This document shows positions 44,913 through 54,074 of a DNA stretch of 64,000 nucleotides, piece after piece. The position numbers were made by a program, and so were the translations under genes. The notes beneath the pieces were generated by a model. It was not told the origin of the DNA and did no database searches. It was given only the letters and a program-made list of their open reading frames with translations. Where the stretch lies: assembly GCA_963736575.1 (NCBI GenBank), contig CAVTPD010000001.1:1984001-2048000 (forward strand), given 5' to 3'. Source of the stretch: CAVTPD01 sp963736575. GTDB taxonomy: Bacteria; Bacteroidota; Bacteroidia; Cytophagales; JAAEPT01. The stretch's first letter is position 1. Each line of letters starts with the position of its first letter.

Positions 44913-44943
44913 CGTCATTACCGGGCACCGACCCGGTAATCTC
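44913..44943. repeat. Palindromic intergenic element, copy 1
   Basis: Perfect 9-base arms ATTACCGGG/CCCGGTAAT around CACCGA, flanked by CGTC and CTC. It shares its ends with copy 2 at 45004, which lies in the opposite orientation. Confidence 0.7.
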
Positions 44944-45003
44944 ATCCATAAAATCAGTTTTTTTTTTAGATTGTCTATTGTTTTTCACATCCCCTATATT
45001 AGA

Positions 45004-45031
45004 GAGATTCCGCATCAAGTGCGGAATGACG
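45004..45031. repeat. Palindromic intergenic element, copy 2 (inverted)
   Basis: Perfect arms ATTCCGCA/TGCGGAAT around TCAAG, flanked by GAG and GACG. Read on the minus strand, its ends CGTCATT and AATCTC match those of copy 1, with a different stem. The 243-base gap (44841-45083) otherwise holds only a T-rich stretch. Confidence 0.7.
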
Positions 45032-45083
45032 GGCGTAGCTAGCACTAACGAGTTAGATCATTTTTTTAAGCTTAATAGAACCT

Positions 45084-46091
45084 TTACTTTTTCAACACCG
45101 AAAACTCACCAGTAGCTTTCAAAAACACTTTTTCACCTACTGCAAAATTCTTTTCTGCTGAAAGCACCAACAACTCCTCATTTTCAACTTCAATAATATA
45201 AATATACCGGCCTGCTATAAAATCTACTTGTAGTATTTTTCCTTGGCAAGTTGTATCTTCCTTAGTTAAAATAAGGTGTTCTGCTTTTAGGCTGTAAACT
45301 TCGTCTTTAGAAAGTTTTTGAAGTTTGTCAGTAGTTAGCGCATTAGCTAATTCAGTCTTTTCTATAAAATTATTGTAGCCGAAAAAGCCTGCTGTATAAA
45401 CAGATGTTGGTTTGTTGTATAGTGATTCGGCAGTTCCTTCTTCTAGTATTTTCCCTTCTTTCATTACTAAAATACGGTCGGCTAAAAAAGAGGCTTCTTC
45501 CCCACTGTGGGTAACAAAAATGGAAGTAATACCTTCTTCCTTCAGAATATATTTTAAATCGTACAGTAAACGTAAGCGATTAGAATTATCTAAATTACTG
45601 AAAGGTTCATCAAATAAAATCACCCAAGGCTCGTCTGCTAGAGCGCAAGCAATGGCTAACCGCTGTATTTGACCACCGCTTAACTCACGCGGAATGCGTT
45701 GTTCTAAGCCTTTTAAATTGGTTAATTCCAGAAGTTGCTCTACCCTTTCGTCTTGATATTCCTTAACGTAACTTCTAAGCTTAAATGTAATGTTATCGTA
45801 TACAGAATGATTGGGAAGTAATTCGGCTTTTTGTTCCACAAATTTGATTTTGTTGTGGCCCTTCATCAATTGTTCTTCTGGTTTTTTAAGCTTTTGTCCG
45901 TCTATATAAACCCTACCCGAATCTTGCGGCAACCAACCAGCCATCACATTCAGTAAAGTGCTTTTTCCGCAACCACTTTCCCCAAGAATAACTACAATTT
46001 CCCCTTTATCAACTTCAAAAGCAGCTTCTCTTAGCACTTCGGGCTGATTTTCGAACGACTTGGATATTTTATCTACTTCTATGAAACTCAT
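45084..46091 (-). CDS. ABC transporter ATP-binding protein (PotA/FbpC-like)
   Basis: 335 residues. The ATPase domain (about 1-235) has Walker A GESGCGKS (37-44), the signature LSGGQIQRLAIA and Walker B VILFDEP, and the H-loop in VTHSGEE. A C-terminal TOBE-like beta domain follows (about 260-335). This is the arrangement of importers for polyamines, iron(III) or sulfate-like ligands. No permease or binding protein is adjacent, so it is an orphan subunit, possibly serving a transporter encoded elsewhere. Confidence 0.88.
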   Translation of the reverse strand: MSFIEVDKISKSFENQPEVLREAAFEVDKGEIVVILGESGCGKSTLLNVMAGWLPQDSGRVYIDGQKLKKPEEQLMKGHNKIKFVEQKAELLPNHSVYDNITFKLRSYVKEYQDERVEQLLELTNLKGLEQRIPRELSGGQIQRLAIACALADEPWVILFDEPFSNLDNSNRLRLLYDLKYILKEEGITSIFVTHSGEEASFLADRILVMKEGKILEEGTAESLYNKPTSVYTAGFFGYNNFIEKTELANALTTDKLQKLSKDEVYSLKAEHLILTKEDTTCQGKILQVDFIAGRYIYIIEVENEELLVLSAEKNFAVGEKVFLKATGEFSVLKK

Positions 46092-46105
46092 AATTCTTTC
46101 TGCAA

Positions 46106-46133
46106 CAAAAAAGGCAACCGTAAAAGCTGCCTT
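46106..46133 (-). terminator. Terminator after acs
   Basis: On the minus strand AAGGCA (46133-46128), loop, TGCCTT (46116-46111), then a T-rich run. It separates acs from the ABC ATPase gene downstream. Confidence 0.7.
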
Positions 46134-46159
46134 ATAATGTCAAAATTAATGTAAATAAT

Positions 46160-48055
46160 TTACATTGCCTTCCCTGCTAGAATATCCTCCACAACGGAAG
46201 GGTCTAACAAAGTAGACGTATCACCAAAACCATCTTTATTACCTTCGGCTATTTTACGCAGAATTCTACGCATAATTTTACCCGAACGCGTTTTAGGTAA
46301 ATCAGTAACAATCTGAATTTTATCGGGTTTAGCAATTGGGCCAATCACCTTGGTTACTTCAGCTCTAATTTCTTTCACAAAAGCTTCTGGATTTTCCGGA
46401 GTATGATCGCAAATAATATACGCACAGACACCTTGTCCTTTAATCTCGTGCGGATACCCAACTACAGCGGATTCAACTATTGAAGGATGCTCGTTTATTG
46501 CATTTTCAATTTCGGCAGTACCCAAACGATGCCCCGAAACATTTAACACGTCATCTACTCTACCTGTAATTCTGTAATAGCCATCCTCGTCTCTACGGCA
46601 ACCGTCACCCGTAAAATACATGCCTTTATAGGTGCTAAAATAGGTTTGTTTACAGCGTTCATGATCCCCATAGGTTGTTCTTAAAATGGAAGGCCAAGGG
46701 TATTTTATACAAAGGTTTCCTTCTACGGCATCGCCTAATAGTTCTTTCCCTTCAGAATCTACTAAAACCGGTTGAATACCAGGAAATGGTAAAGTGGCAT
46801 AAGTTGGTTTCTGAGGAATAATACTAGCCATTGGTGAAATCATGAATCCGCCCGTTTCTGTTTGCCAATACGTATCAACAATTGGGCATTTTCCTTTACC
46901 AATATGGTCATGGTACCAATGCCAAGCTTCTTCATTAATTGGCTCACCAACGGTGCCCAAAACTTTTAAAGAAGACAAGTCGTATTTATCTGGAAATTCG
47001 GTACCAGCAGCCATCAATGCTCTGATGGCTGTTGGTGCTGTATAAAATATATTGATTTTGTGTTTTTCAACCACTTCCCAAAAACGACCAGCATCTGGAT
47101 ATGTTGGAACACCTTCAAACATAACTGTTGTAGCACCAGCCAATAAAGGACCGTAAACAATGTAAGAATGGCCCGTAATCCAGCCTATATCTGCGGTACA
47201 CCAATACACATCTTCTTCTTCATACTGAAAAGCATTACGGAACGTATAATCGGTGTAGACCATGTACCCGCCAATAGTATGCACAACGCCTTTTGGAGTA
47301 CCTGTAGAACCCGAAGTGTACAAAATAAACAGCATATCTTCGCTGTCCATCACTTCTGGGTAATTTACTTCTCTAGCTTCAGCTATTAATTCGTGCCACC
47401 AATAATCCCGATTCATTGTCATTTCAACATCGGTATTAGTTCTTTGGTAAACCACTACTTTTTCAACACAAGAGCAGTCTTTTAAGGCTTCGTCAACTAC
47501 CGCTTTAACGGGTATTGATTTTTTCCCTCTGAAATTACCATCTGCCGTTAATACAACTTTTGCCTCTGCATCATTAATTCTACTGGCTAAAGCCGAAGAA
47601 GAAAATCCGGCAAAAACTACCGAATGAATGGCCCCAATTCTAGCACAAGCTAAACAAGCTATGGCCAATTCCGGAACCATAGGCATGTACAAACATACTC
47701 GGTCTCCTTTTTCTACCCCTAGTTTTAATAAAACATTAGAGAATTTACAGACTTCGTAATGGAGCTCTTTATAAGTAAACTTTCTTATAGCATCATTAGA
47801 TTCGTTAGGTTCCCAGATTAAGGCTGTTTTATCTCCTTTTGTTGCCAAATGACGGTCTAAACAGTTTTCCGTGATGTTTAGTTTTCCATTTAAAAACCAT
47901 TTAATATCAGGTTTTTCAAAATCCCAATTCAGGACTCTATCCCATTTTTTTCTCCAAACAAAAGTTTCAGCAATATCTGACCAAAATTCTTCTGGGCTTT
48001 CTACACTTTTTTTATAAGCTTTAGTATAATCTTCTAAGGTGCGTATTCTAAACAT
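46160..48055 (-). CDS. acs: Acetyl-CoA synthetase (AMP-forming)
   Basis: Converts acetate, ATP and CoA to acetyl-CoA, AMP and PPi. It has 631 residues from ATG 48055 (MFRIRTLEDYTKAYKKSV); a TTG nine bases upstream is disfavoured. The adenylate-forming P-loop is ILYTSGSTGTPKGV, the ACS-specific WCTADIGWITGHSY and YWQTETGGFMIS follow, and the C-terminal catalytic lysine is in KTRSGKIMRR, a candidate site for regulatory acetylation. The length is slightly short of E. coli Acs but all core motifs are present. Confidence 0.95.
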   Translation of the reverse strand: MFRIRTLEDYTKAYKKSVESPEEFWSDIAETFVWRKKWDRVLNWDFEKPDIKWFLNGKLNITENCLDRHLATKGDKTALIWEPNESNDAIRKFTYKELHYEVCKFSNVLLKLGVEKGDRVCLYMPMVPELAIACLACARIGAIHSVVFAGFSSSALASRINDAEAKVVLTADGNFRGKKSIPVKAVVDEALKDCSCVEKVVVYQRTNTDVEMTMNRDYWWHELIAEAREVNYPEVMDSEDMLFILYTSGSTGTPKGVVHTIGGYMVYTDYTFRNAFQYEEEDVYWCTADIGWITGHSYIVYGPLLAGATTVMFEGVPTYPDAGRFWEVVEKHKINIFYTAPTAIRALMAAGTEFPDKYDLSSLKVLGTVGEPINEEAWHWYHDHIGKGKCPIVDTYWQTETGGFMISPMASIIPQKPTYATLPFPGIQPVLVDSEGKELLGDAVEGNLCIKYPWPSILRTTYGDHERCKQTYFSTYKGMYFTGDGCRRDEDGYYRITGRVDDVLNVSGHRLGTAEIENAINEHPSIVESAVVGYPHEIKGQGVCAYIICDHTPENPEAFVKEIRAEVTKVIGPIAKPDKIQIVTDLPKTRSGKIMRRILRKIAEGNKDGFGDTSTLLDPSVVEDILAGKAM

Positions 48056-48142
48056 AACTCTCAAAAATTACGATTTATAGACTCTTAAATTAATATATAA
48101 TTCTATTTTTACCACTTTACTTTCTAGTTCTAGACCCCATTT

Positions 48143-49552
48143 ATGAGGATACTGTTTGTTGCTCTTTGTTATCTTTTTAGCTTATGCTTTCTACAAGCAC
48201 AAACACCTCCCTTAGATAACGGACAAATTGTTATTAATAACATACTAATTGCCGGAAACAAAAGGACAAAAAACCACATTATTAGCCGTGAGCTTCTGTT
48301 TCATGAAGGTGACACTTTAAAAGTTACAGATACTTCAGCGGTATTCCAACAAAGCCATAACAATATATTCAACACCAATTTATTTAATGAAGTTAAACTT
48401 ACTTACCTACCTACTTCCTATGATAGTTCATATGGTGATGTGTTGGTAGATGTAGTAGAACGCTGGTATTTCTTTATTTCACCACAAATAGATATTGCCG
48501 ACAGAAATTTTAATGAATGGATTGATCGTGGAGCTAAATTCAGCAGGCTGGTTTATGGTATAAACATAAAGTACACCAATTTCAGAGGAAGAAAAGAAGA
48601 AGTAGAATTAGCTATACACAGTGGGTTTGCTGAGAAATACGAGCTCTTTTATACAATACCTTATTTGACAAAAAATCAGAAAACGGGTATAAAATTTCAA
48701 TTTCATTATTCACTGAATAAAAATGTAGCCGCACAAAATTTAGAGAATAAACTAGACTATATAGAGTCCGATTTTGTATTAAGAAAACGCTTCTATACGG
48801 GTGCAAATTTTCTGTTTAGACGAAATTACTATACCAAACATAATATAGAATTACTATTTCATGACAATAGCATTAAAGACACTATTGCAGAAGTCAATCC
48901 CAATTATTTTTTAAACGGTAATACAACAGAAAGACTGTTTGAATTAACATACTCCATTACCTACGACAGAAGAAACCGTAACAACTATCCTACAAGAGGA
49001 AATTACTTAAGTGGGACTATTAAAAAATTAGGCCTTACAATTTGGGACAAAAACACCAATATTTGGCGTTTTAATGTGGCTGGCAAAAAATTCTTTGAAA
49101 TAAGCAAACGAGCCTCTTTTGGTAGCAATCTAAATTATTACTTTAACAACCAAAGCCCATGGCCATTTATGTTTAATGAGGGTTTAGGCTATCACGAAAA
49201 CTTTGTTAGAGGGTATGAGTTATTTATTATTAATGCGAACCAATACGTTTTAAACAGAAATGAGTTTAGATTTAAAGCATTGGCTTTTAATATAGACATT
49301 AGTAATATCTTAAAAATGCAGCAATTTAATAAAATACCTTACGGCATATTTTTGAAAACCTTTTTTGACCATGGTTATTCAACAGACGCTACAAGAAACC
49401 CGCTTAATGCTAGGCTTTCAGACAAATACCTATTTGGTTATGGTGTTGGGGTAGATGTAGTAAGCTATTACAACCTTGTTTTCCGTTTTGAAATTTCAAG
49501 AAATAACTTAAACGAAACTGGTTTTTTCTTCCACATGGGAAGTGCTATATAG
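48143..49552 (+). CDS. BamA/TamA-family outer-membrane protein
   Basis: 469 residues with a signal peptide (about 1-20). One POTRA-like domain (about 27-110, VINNILIAGNKRTKNHIISRELLF with HEGDTLKV) precedes a C-terminal beta-barrel of the surface-antigen type (about 150-469). TYDRRNRNNYPTRGNYLSG is the expected conserved strand-loop, and VRGYELFI resembles the VRGY motif of Omp85 proteins. With a single POTRA it is a short Omp85 relative rather than BamA itself, probably in export or insertion of other outer-membrane proteins or lipids. It ends next to the convergent thioredoxin gene without a gap. Confidence 0.88.
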   Translation: MRILFVALCYLFSLCFLQAQTPPLDNGQIVINNILIAGNKRTKNHIISRELLFHEGDTLKVTDTSAVFQQSHNNIFNTNLFNEVKLTYLPTSYDSSYGDVLVDVVERWYFFISPQIDIADRNFNEWIDRGAKFSRLVYGINIKYTNFRGRKEEVELAIHSGFAEKYELFYTIPYLTKNQKTGIKFQFHYSLNKNVAAQNLENKLDYIESDFVLRKRFYTGANFLFRRNYYTKHNIELLFHDNSIKDTIAEVNPNYFLNGNTTERLFELTYSITYDRRNRNNYPTRGNYLSGTIKKLGLTIWDKNTNIWRFNVAGKKFFEISKRASFGSNLNYYFNNQSPWPFMFNEGLGYHENFVRGYELFIINANQYVLNRNEFRFKALAFNIDISNILKMQQFNKIPYGIFLKTFFDHGYSTDATRNPLNARLSDKYLFGYGVGVDVVSYYNLVFRFEISRNNLNETGFFFHMGSAI

Positions 49553-50548
49553 TTATTGTTTTTTTGATGCCGAATATTGTTCTCTAAAATCTAGAAACTG
49601 CATTTCTTTGTACTTATCCTCTTTAAAAAAGACAAGAACCGGTTCTAAAAACTCAGCATCCATATATTCGGGAACGGGAGAAATCAACTGTTTATCTTCA
49701 TTAAAAAAGAGAATACACGGGAATTTTAAGTTGTTTTTTAAGATCGCGTAAACAAAAGGGTGATATCCATTTGGTGTTTCCTTTTTTAATACGGTACCGT
49801 TTACCACAATTTCTTCATCAGAATAAACATTAAACTTTACAGGAATATAATTTTCATTCAAATAAGAAGAAATTACCGAATCATTAAACGTTAGGCTATC
49901 CATTATTCTGGACCCTACAAAATCCGGATTTTGTAAATAGACCATAATTTTCTTATCTGATTCTTCGGAAAAAGCTTGGCTAAAATCTACCCAATTGGTA
50001 GGTGTTTTATTTTCTTTGGTTTCTTCAAATGCTTTCTTAAAATCATCTCTAAACCGTTGAATAGGTACTGAACTGTATACTTTTTCTTGATAATAGACTA
50101 AAAATGGTGCAAAATCACCAGCATCTAAATAACCGGGTACAAGCATCCTATTCTGTAAATCCCCCGCCATAAATACGGTTGAAGGATAAGATAGTCTTCT
50201 TCCCATGAATTCTATTGCCAATTGATGAGTTGCACGCTTAACACCCGGATTGGTACTCACATATTGCTTACCATTAAACTGAACGGTGTCAAAAGATTCT
50301 GCATTAAATTTAACGGCGTAAAAACTAGAATTAATGTACGAAACTATTTGAGGGTCTTTATAAGTTGTTTGCATCATCCGCTTGCACCAACCACACCAAT
50401 CGGTATAAAAATCAATAAACACGGGTTTTTGTTCAACCTTAATAAGAGAGTCTAGTTCTTCTACTTTATGCCAGTTAACTTGAGAAAATGCTGAAGTAGA
50501 TACTAAGAGGGAAAATACGGATAAAGTTAAAATTCTATATATTCTCAT
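49553..50548 (-). CDS. Secreted thioredoxin-family protein
   Basis: 331 residues from ATG 50548 (MRIYRILTLSVFSLLVSTSA); a TTG 15 bases earlier is disfavoured. The signal peptide ends near FSQ. The N-terminal thioredoxin fold has PVFIDFYTDWCGWCKRM with the CGWC active site (52-55). A second domain (about 195-320, thioredoxin-like, SRIMDSLTF and FPCILFFNEDKQ) lacks the active cysteines. This resembles DUF255/thioredoxin-fold proteins of the periplasm that reduce or isomerise disulfides. Stops abut those of the convergent BamA-like gene. Confidence 0.9.
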   Translation of the reverse strand: MRIYRILTLSVFSLLVSTSAFSQVNWHKVEELDSLIKVEQKPVFIDFYTDWCGWCKRMMQTTYKDPQIVSYINSSFYAVKFNAESFDTVQFNGKQYVSTNPGVKRATHQLAIEFMGRRLSYPSTVFMAGDLQNRMLVPGYLDAGDFAPFLVYYQEKVYSSVPIQRFRDDFKKAFEETKENKTPTNWVDFSQAFSEESDKKIMVYLQNPDFVGSRIMDSLTFNDSVISSYLNENYIPVKFNVYSDEEIVVNGTVLKKETPNGYHPFVYAILKNNLKFPCILFFNEDKQLISPVPEYMDAEFLEPVLVFFKEDKYKEMQFLDFREQYSASKKQ

Positions 50549-50576
50549 AATACGAATATACAAATCTCCTAAAAAA

Positions 50577-50607
50577 TAAAAAGAGGAACCGATTACCGAT
50601 TCCTCTT
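50577..50607 (-). terminator. Terminator after the histone H1-like gene
   Basis: Stem AAGAGGAACCG/CGATTCCTCTT with one G-T type mismatch, followed on the minus strand by TTTTTATTTT. Confidence 0.75.
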
Positions 50608-50633
50608 ATATACTATAAATATGAAACTCTAGA

Positions 50634-50807
50634 TTAAGAGTTTTTCATATTTTGAACTTCAATTCTGATATCTTGAGATAAAGTTTTAAGGTCTTGCATA
50701 CCTTTTCTAACTCTGGTACCTGCAGCCGAGTTGTTTTTTTCATAAAACTTAGAAAAGTCTTCTTCTAGTCCTAATACTAATTCTTTAATTGCTTGATATT
50801 TTTCCAT
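50634..50807 (-). CDS. Histone H1-like protein (Hc1 family), 57 residues
   Basis: An open frame of 57 residues (MEKYQAIKELVLGLEEDFSK, then FYEKNNSAAGTRVRKGMQDL and a short helical tail). The AAGTRVRKGMQDLKTL segment matches the small histone H1-like family of Bacteroidota (whose usual pattern is K-x-AAGTRARKA). These proteins are thought to associate with the nucleoid. The gene is too short for an ordinary ORF cut-off, but its motif, a downstream terminator and a separate transcript support it. Confidence 0.85.
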   Translation of the reverse strand: MEKYQAIKELVLGLEEDFSKFYEKNNSAAGTRVRKGMQDLKTLSQDIRIEVQNMKNS

Positions 50808-50893
50808 TATTCAAAAATTTTTGGTTTGATACTTAACGACTTCTAAAATAGGTATTAAATAATTATATGCAAATAGTGAAACCTACTTTTTCA

Positions 50894-52141
50894 CTATTCA
50901 ACCACTAAATTCGTGAAAGTTTCATTGTAAACACCCTCTTTTAGCTTCTGAGCGATCTCAGCATAAGCATTTATGGTATATTCAACGTCTTCCAATGTGT
51001 GGGCAGCAGTTGGTATCAAACGAAGCATCATTACTCCTTTTGGTACCACCGGGTAAACAACTATTGAACAGAAAATAGAATAGTTCTCTCTTAAGTCCAT
51101 AATCATTCTTACAGCTTCAGTTTCTGTACCTTTTAAGAAAACAGGTGTAACTGGTGATTTAGTAGTACCAATATCAAACCCTTTTTCCCTTAGCCCAGAC
51201 TGTAATGCATTTACTACTTTCCAAAGGTTTTCTCTTAACTGAGGTTCTGTACGGATTAGCTCGATTCTTTTTAACAAACCAGCAACTAATGGCATAGGCA
51301 ATGACTTAGCATAGATTTGAGAACGCATATTATACCTTAAGTATTCAATTACTTGTTCTTTACTTGATATAAACGCACCTACTGCAGCACCCGATTTAGC
51401 AAAAGTTGAGAAATAGATGTCAATTTCGTCTTGAACACCTTGTTCTTCACCAGCACCAGCACCTGTAGCTCCTAACGTACCAAAACCATGAGCATCATCT
51501 ACCATTAAACGGAAATTGTATTTCGGCTTAAGGGCAACAATTGATTTTAAATCGCCTTGGTTTCCAGACATACCAAAAACACCTTCTGTGATAACTAATA
51601 TAGCACCTCCAGTTTCTTGAGTAATTCTTTGAGCTCTTACCAGCTGTTTTTCGAAATTTTCGATATTGTTATGGGGAAAAACGAAACGCTTACCTTGGTG
51701 AAGTCTAACTCCATCAACAATACAAGCGTGGCATTCTGCATCATACACAATAACATCTTTTCTATCTACAACAGCATCAATTGCCGAAACAATACCTTGG
51801 TATCCATAGTTTAAAAGAATGGTATCTTCTTTTTGAACCATTTTAGACAACTCGTCCTCTAATTGTTCGTGAAGATTAGTATTCCCAGACATCATACGTG
51901 ATCCCATTGGGTATGCTAAACCATATTTTGCAGCCGCATCGGCATCTGCCTTACGTACTTCGGGGTGATTTGCTAATCCTAAATAATTATTAAGGCTCCA
52001 GCATAAAACCTCTTTCCCTCTGAACATCATTCGAGGGTTAATATCCCCTTCCAGTTTTGGAAAGGTGAAATATCCATGGGCAATCTTGGAATGTTTTCCT
52101 AGTGGGCCTCTATCTACTAATAGTTTTTCAAATAAGTCCAA
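50894..52141 (-). CDS. Alpha-oxoamine synthase family enzyme (serine palmitoyltransferase/sulfonolipid SulA-like)
   Basis: 415 residues of fold type I PLP enzymes that condense an amino acid with an acyl-CoA or acyl-ACP. The PLP lysine is probably Lys249 in YFSTFAKSGA; the aspartate/histidine pair is in MVDDAHGFGTLG (Asp215, Asp216, His218). N-terminal SLNNYLGLANHPEV and GSRMMSGNTNLHEQLE are family motifs. In Bacteroidota this gene encodes serine palmitoyltransferase (sphingolipids) or cysteate acyltransferase (sulfonolipids); the sequence cannot decide. The start of transcription is marked by a good promoter match. Confidence 0.88.
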   Translation of the reverse strand: MDLFEKLLVDRGPLGKHSKIAHGYFTFPKLEGDINPRMMFRGKEVLCWSLNNYLGLANHPEVRKADADAAAKYGLAYPMGSRMMSGNTNLHEQLEDELSKMVQKEDTILLNYGYQGIVSAIDAVVDRKDVIVYDAECHACIVDGVRLHQGKRFVFPHNNIENFEKQLVRAQRITQETGGAILVITEGVFGMSGNQGDLKSIVALKPKYNFRLMVDDAHGFGTLGATGAGAGEEQGVQDEIDIYFSTFAKSGAAVGAFISSKEQVIEYLRYNMRSQIYAKSLPMPLVAGLLKRIELIRTEPQLRENLWKVVNALQSGLREKGFDIGTTKSPVTPVFLKGTETEAVRMIMDLRENYSIFCSIVVYPVVPKGVMMLRLIPTAAHTLEDVEYTINAYAEIAQKLKEGVYNETFTNLVVE

Positions 52142-52169
52142 CGCTATTCGTTTTAGATGAAAATTGGCG

Positions 52170-52200
52170 CAAAGTTACAATTAAAACACTTCACTGTCAA
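52170..52200 (-). promoter_or_regulatory. Promoter of the alpha-oxoamine synthase gene
   Basis: On the minus strand TTG (52200-52198), 20-base spacer, TAACTTTG (52177-52170) followed by C: the consensus -33/-7 arrangement, ending 28 bases before the ATG. Confidence 0.65.
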
Positions 52201-52314
52201 TCCGCCAATCAAAATGCTTATCAACACAATATATTAACCTGCTTTAAAAGCATGGCTAACATAATAATTTAATAAAATTATAGTTAAATTAGAGCAAATA
52301 TTCAATTAACTGTC

Positions 52315-53472
52315 ATGAAGAGTTTAATTAAATCCTTTTTACTTTTATTCGCCATCATTATTTCTATCGCAACTTATGCCGAAGAATTAGATGACAAGTA
52401 CGAAAAAGCCGTTAAAGCCCTTGAAAAATCCGACAGGATTAATGCTAGAGATTTGCTAAATGAAATCTTAAGTATTGACGAATCTTTTGCTAAAGCTTAT
52501 TACCAGAGAGCCCAAATAGAACTTTATTATAAAGAATATGATAAGGCGGTAAAAGATCTTGAAAAAGTGGTTGAGCTAAATAATGATTTCGCATTAGAGG
52601 CTGATATGCAACTAGGAGAAGTAGCATTAGAAAGAGAACGGTACAGGGAATCTATTCCAAAATTCACTGCATTTCTTAATAAAAACCCAGAATCTGAAAG
52701 AGCCCTTATAGGAAGAGGTGTTTCTTATTACGAAGTTGGAGATTACAAAAAAGCAGACGATGATTTTAATGCTATATTAAAAATCAATGCTGAAAATAAA
52801 AAAGCGCTGCTATACCATGGTATGGTTAAAATAGAAGATAAAGAATTCCAAGAAGCTATAAGTCTATTTAATAAAGTACTTGATATAGATGATAAGTATG
52901 TAGATGCTTATTTCTACAGAGCTTATGCCCAATTCCAAGAAGCAACTAGTGATGAATTCAAGCATCAAAAACAACATTTAAATGCTGCTTTAGCCGATTA
53001 CAATAAAGTAATTGAATTAGATCCAAAAATAGAAGAAGCTTATTTTGACCGTGCTGAAACTAAAATGCTTTTAAACGATTATATAGGGGCCATTGCTGAC
53101 TTTAAAAAAGCTATTAGCATAAACCCTAGTGATCAAGAAGCACACTTAATGAAAGCGATGTGTAACTACCATTATGGTTATGAAGATGTAGCTTTAGATG
53201 AGCTGGAAAAAATTATTGAAAAAGATCCAGAATACATTGATGCTCATTATGAGATTGGTGTGATTAAATACGAATACCAAGAATATGAAGAAGCTTTAGT
53301 TCATTTAAAAAAAGTGGCTGAAATAGATACACAACATTCTGATACATTCTATTACCTTGGTTTAACCTATTATGATTTAGGTGAATTAGTAAATGCCTGT
53401 TTGAATTTTAAAACAGCCGAACAGCTGGGTGAAAAAGAAGCTCATCATTTTGTGAATAAAACTTGTAATTAA
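52315..53472 (+). CDS. Secreted tetratricopeptide repeat protein
   Basis: 385 residues with a signal peptide (about 1-22, SFLLLFAIIISIATYA). The rest is ten or so TPR units of about 34 residues, for example AKAYYQRAQIELYYKEYDKAVKDLEKV, ALIGRGVSYYEVGDYKKADDDF, AYFDRAETKMLLNDYIGAIADFKKAI. TPR solenoids bind other proteins; the partner is unknown, and the location is expected in the periplasm. It precedes maf by eight bases. Confidence 0.9.
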   Translation: MKSLIKSFLLLFAIIISIATYAEELDDKYEKAVKALEKSDRINARDLLNEILSIDESFAKAYYQRAQIELYYKEYDKAVKDLEKVVELNNDFALEADMQLGEVALERERYRESIPKFTAFLNKNPESERALIGRGVSYYEVGDYKKADDDFNAILKINAENKKALLYHGMVKIEDKEFQEAISLFNKVLDIDDKYVDAYFYRAYAQFQEATSDEFKHQKQHLNAALADYNKVIELDPKIEEAYFDRAETKMLLNDYIGAIADFKKAISINPSDQEAHLMKAMCNYHYGYEDVALDELEKIIEKDPEYIDAHYEIGVIKYEYQEYEEALVHLKKVAEIDTQHSDTFYYLGLTYYDLGELVNACLNFKTAEQLGEKEAHHFVNKTCN

Positions 53473-53480
53473 TTTCTTAT

Positions 53481-54074
53481 ATGAATTATTCTTTAGTACT
53501 GGCTTCGGGTTCTCCCCGAAGAAAGGAACTTCTGGAGTCTCTGAATCTAAAATTCGAAATACTTACTCCATCATACAAAGAATCTATTCCCGATGATCTT
53601 ACCAAAGGAAAAGAAATAGCGGAATATTTAGCTTCAAATAAAGCAAAACAGATTGGATTAAAGGTAGTTAACAACGTATACCTTACAGCGGATACGGTTG
53701 TAGAAATTGATGGCGTAGTTTTAGGAAAACCTAAAAATGAAAAGCAAGCTAAACAATACTTACAATTGTTATCTGGAAAAACACATCTGGTAATAACAGG
53801 CTGTTCACTTTGTAATTCTAAAAAACAAATCACTTTCAGTTCTGTTACTGAAGTTACTTTTAATACACTAAGTGAAGAAGACATAAAGTACTACGTAAAA
53901 ACCTTCTCTCCTCTAGATAAAGCAGGTGCTTATGGCATTCAGGAATGGATTGGTTTAATTGGTATCTCAACCATTAAAGGCTCTTATTTTAATGTAATGG
54001 GACTTCCTACCGATTTAGTTTTTGAAAAAATAAAGCTGGAGTTCCCTGGTTTACTTAAGCATACCCTTCAATAA
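53481..54074 (+). CDS. maf: Maf-family nucleotide pyrophosphatase
   Basis: 197 residues, true Maf with the N-terminal LASGSPRRKELL (7-18) and the catalytic segments LTADTVVEIDGVVLGKPKN and LDKAGAYGIQEW. Maf hydrolyses non-canonical or pyrimidine nucleoside triphosphates to limit misincorporation. The SPRRKEL and DTVV motifs identify it; which of the YhdE or YceF substrate classes applies is uncertain. Its 3' end overlaps convergent gpsA by 24 bases. Confidence 0.93.
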   Translation: MNYSLVLASGSPRRKELLESLNLKFEILTPSYKESIPDDLTKGKEIAEYLASNKAKQIGLKVVNNVYLTADTVVEIDGVVLGKPKNEKQAKQYLQLLSGKTHLVITGCSLCNSKKQITFSSVTEVTFNTLSEEDIKYYVKTFSPLDKAGAYGIQEWIGLIGISTIKGSYFNVMGLPTDLVFEKIKLEFPGLLKHTLQ

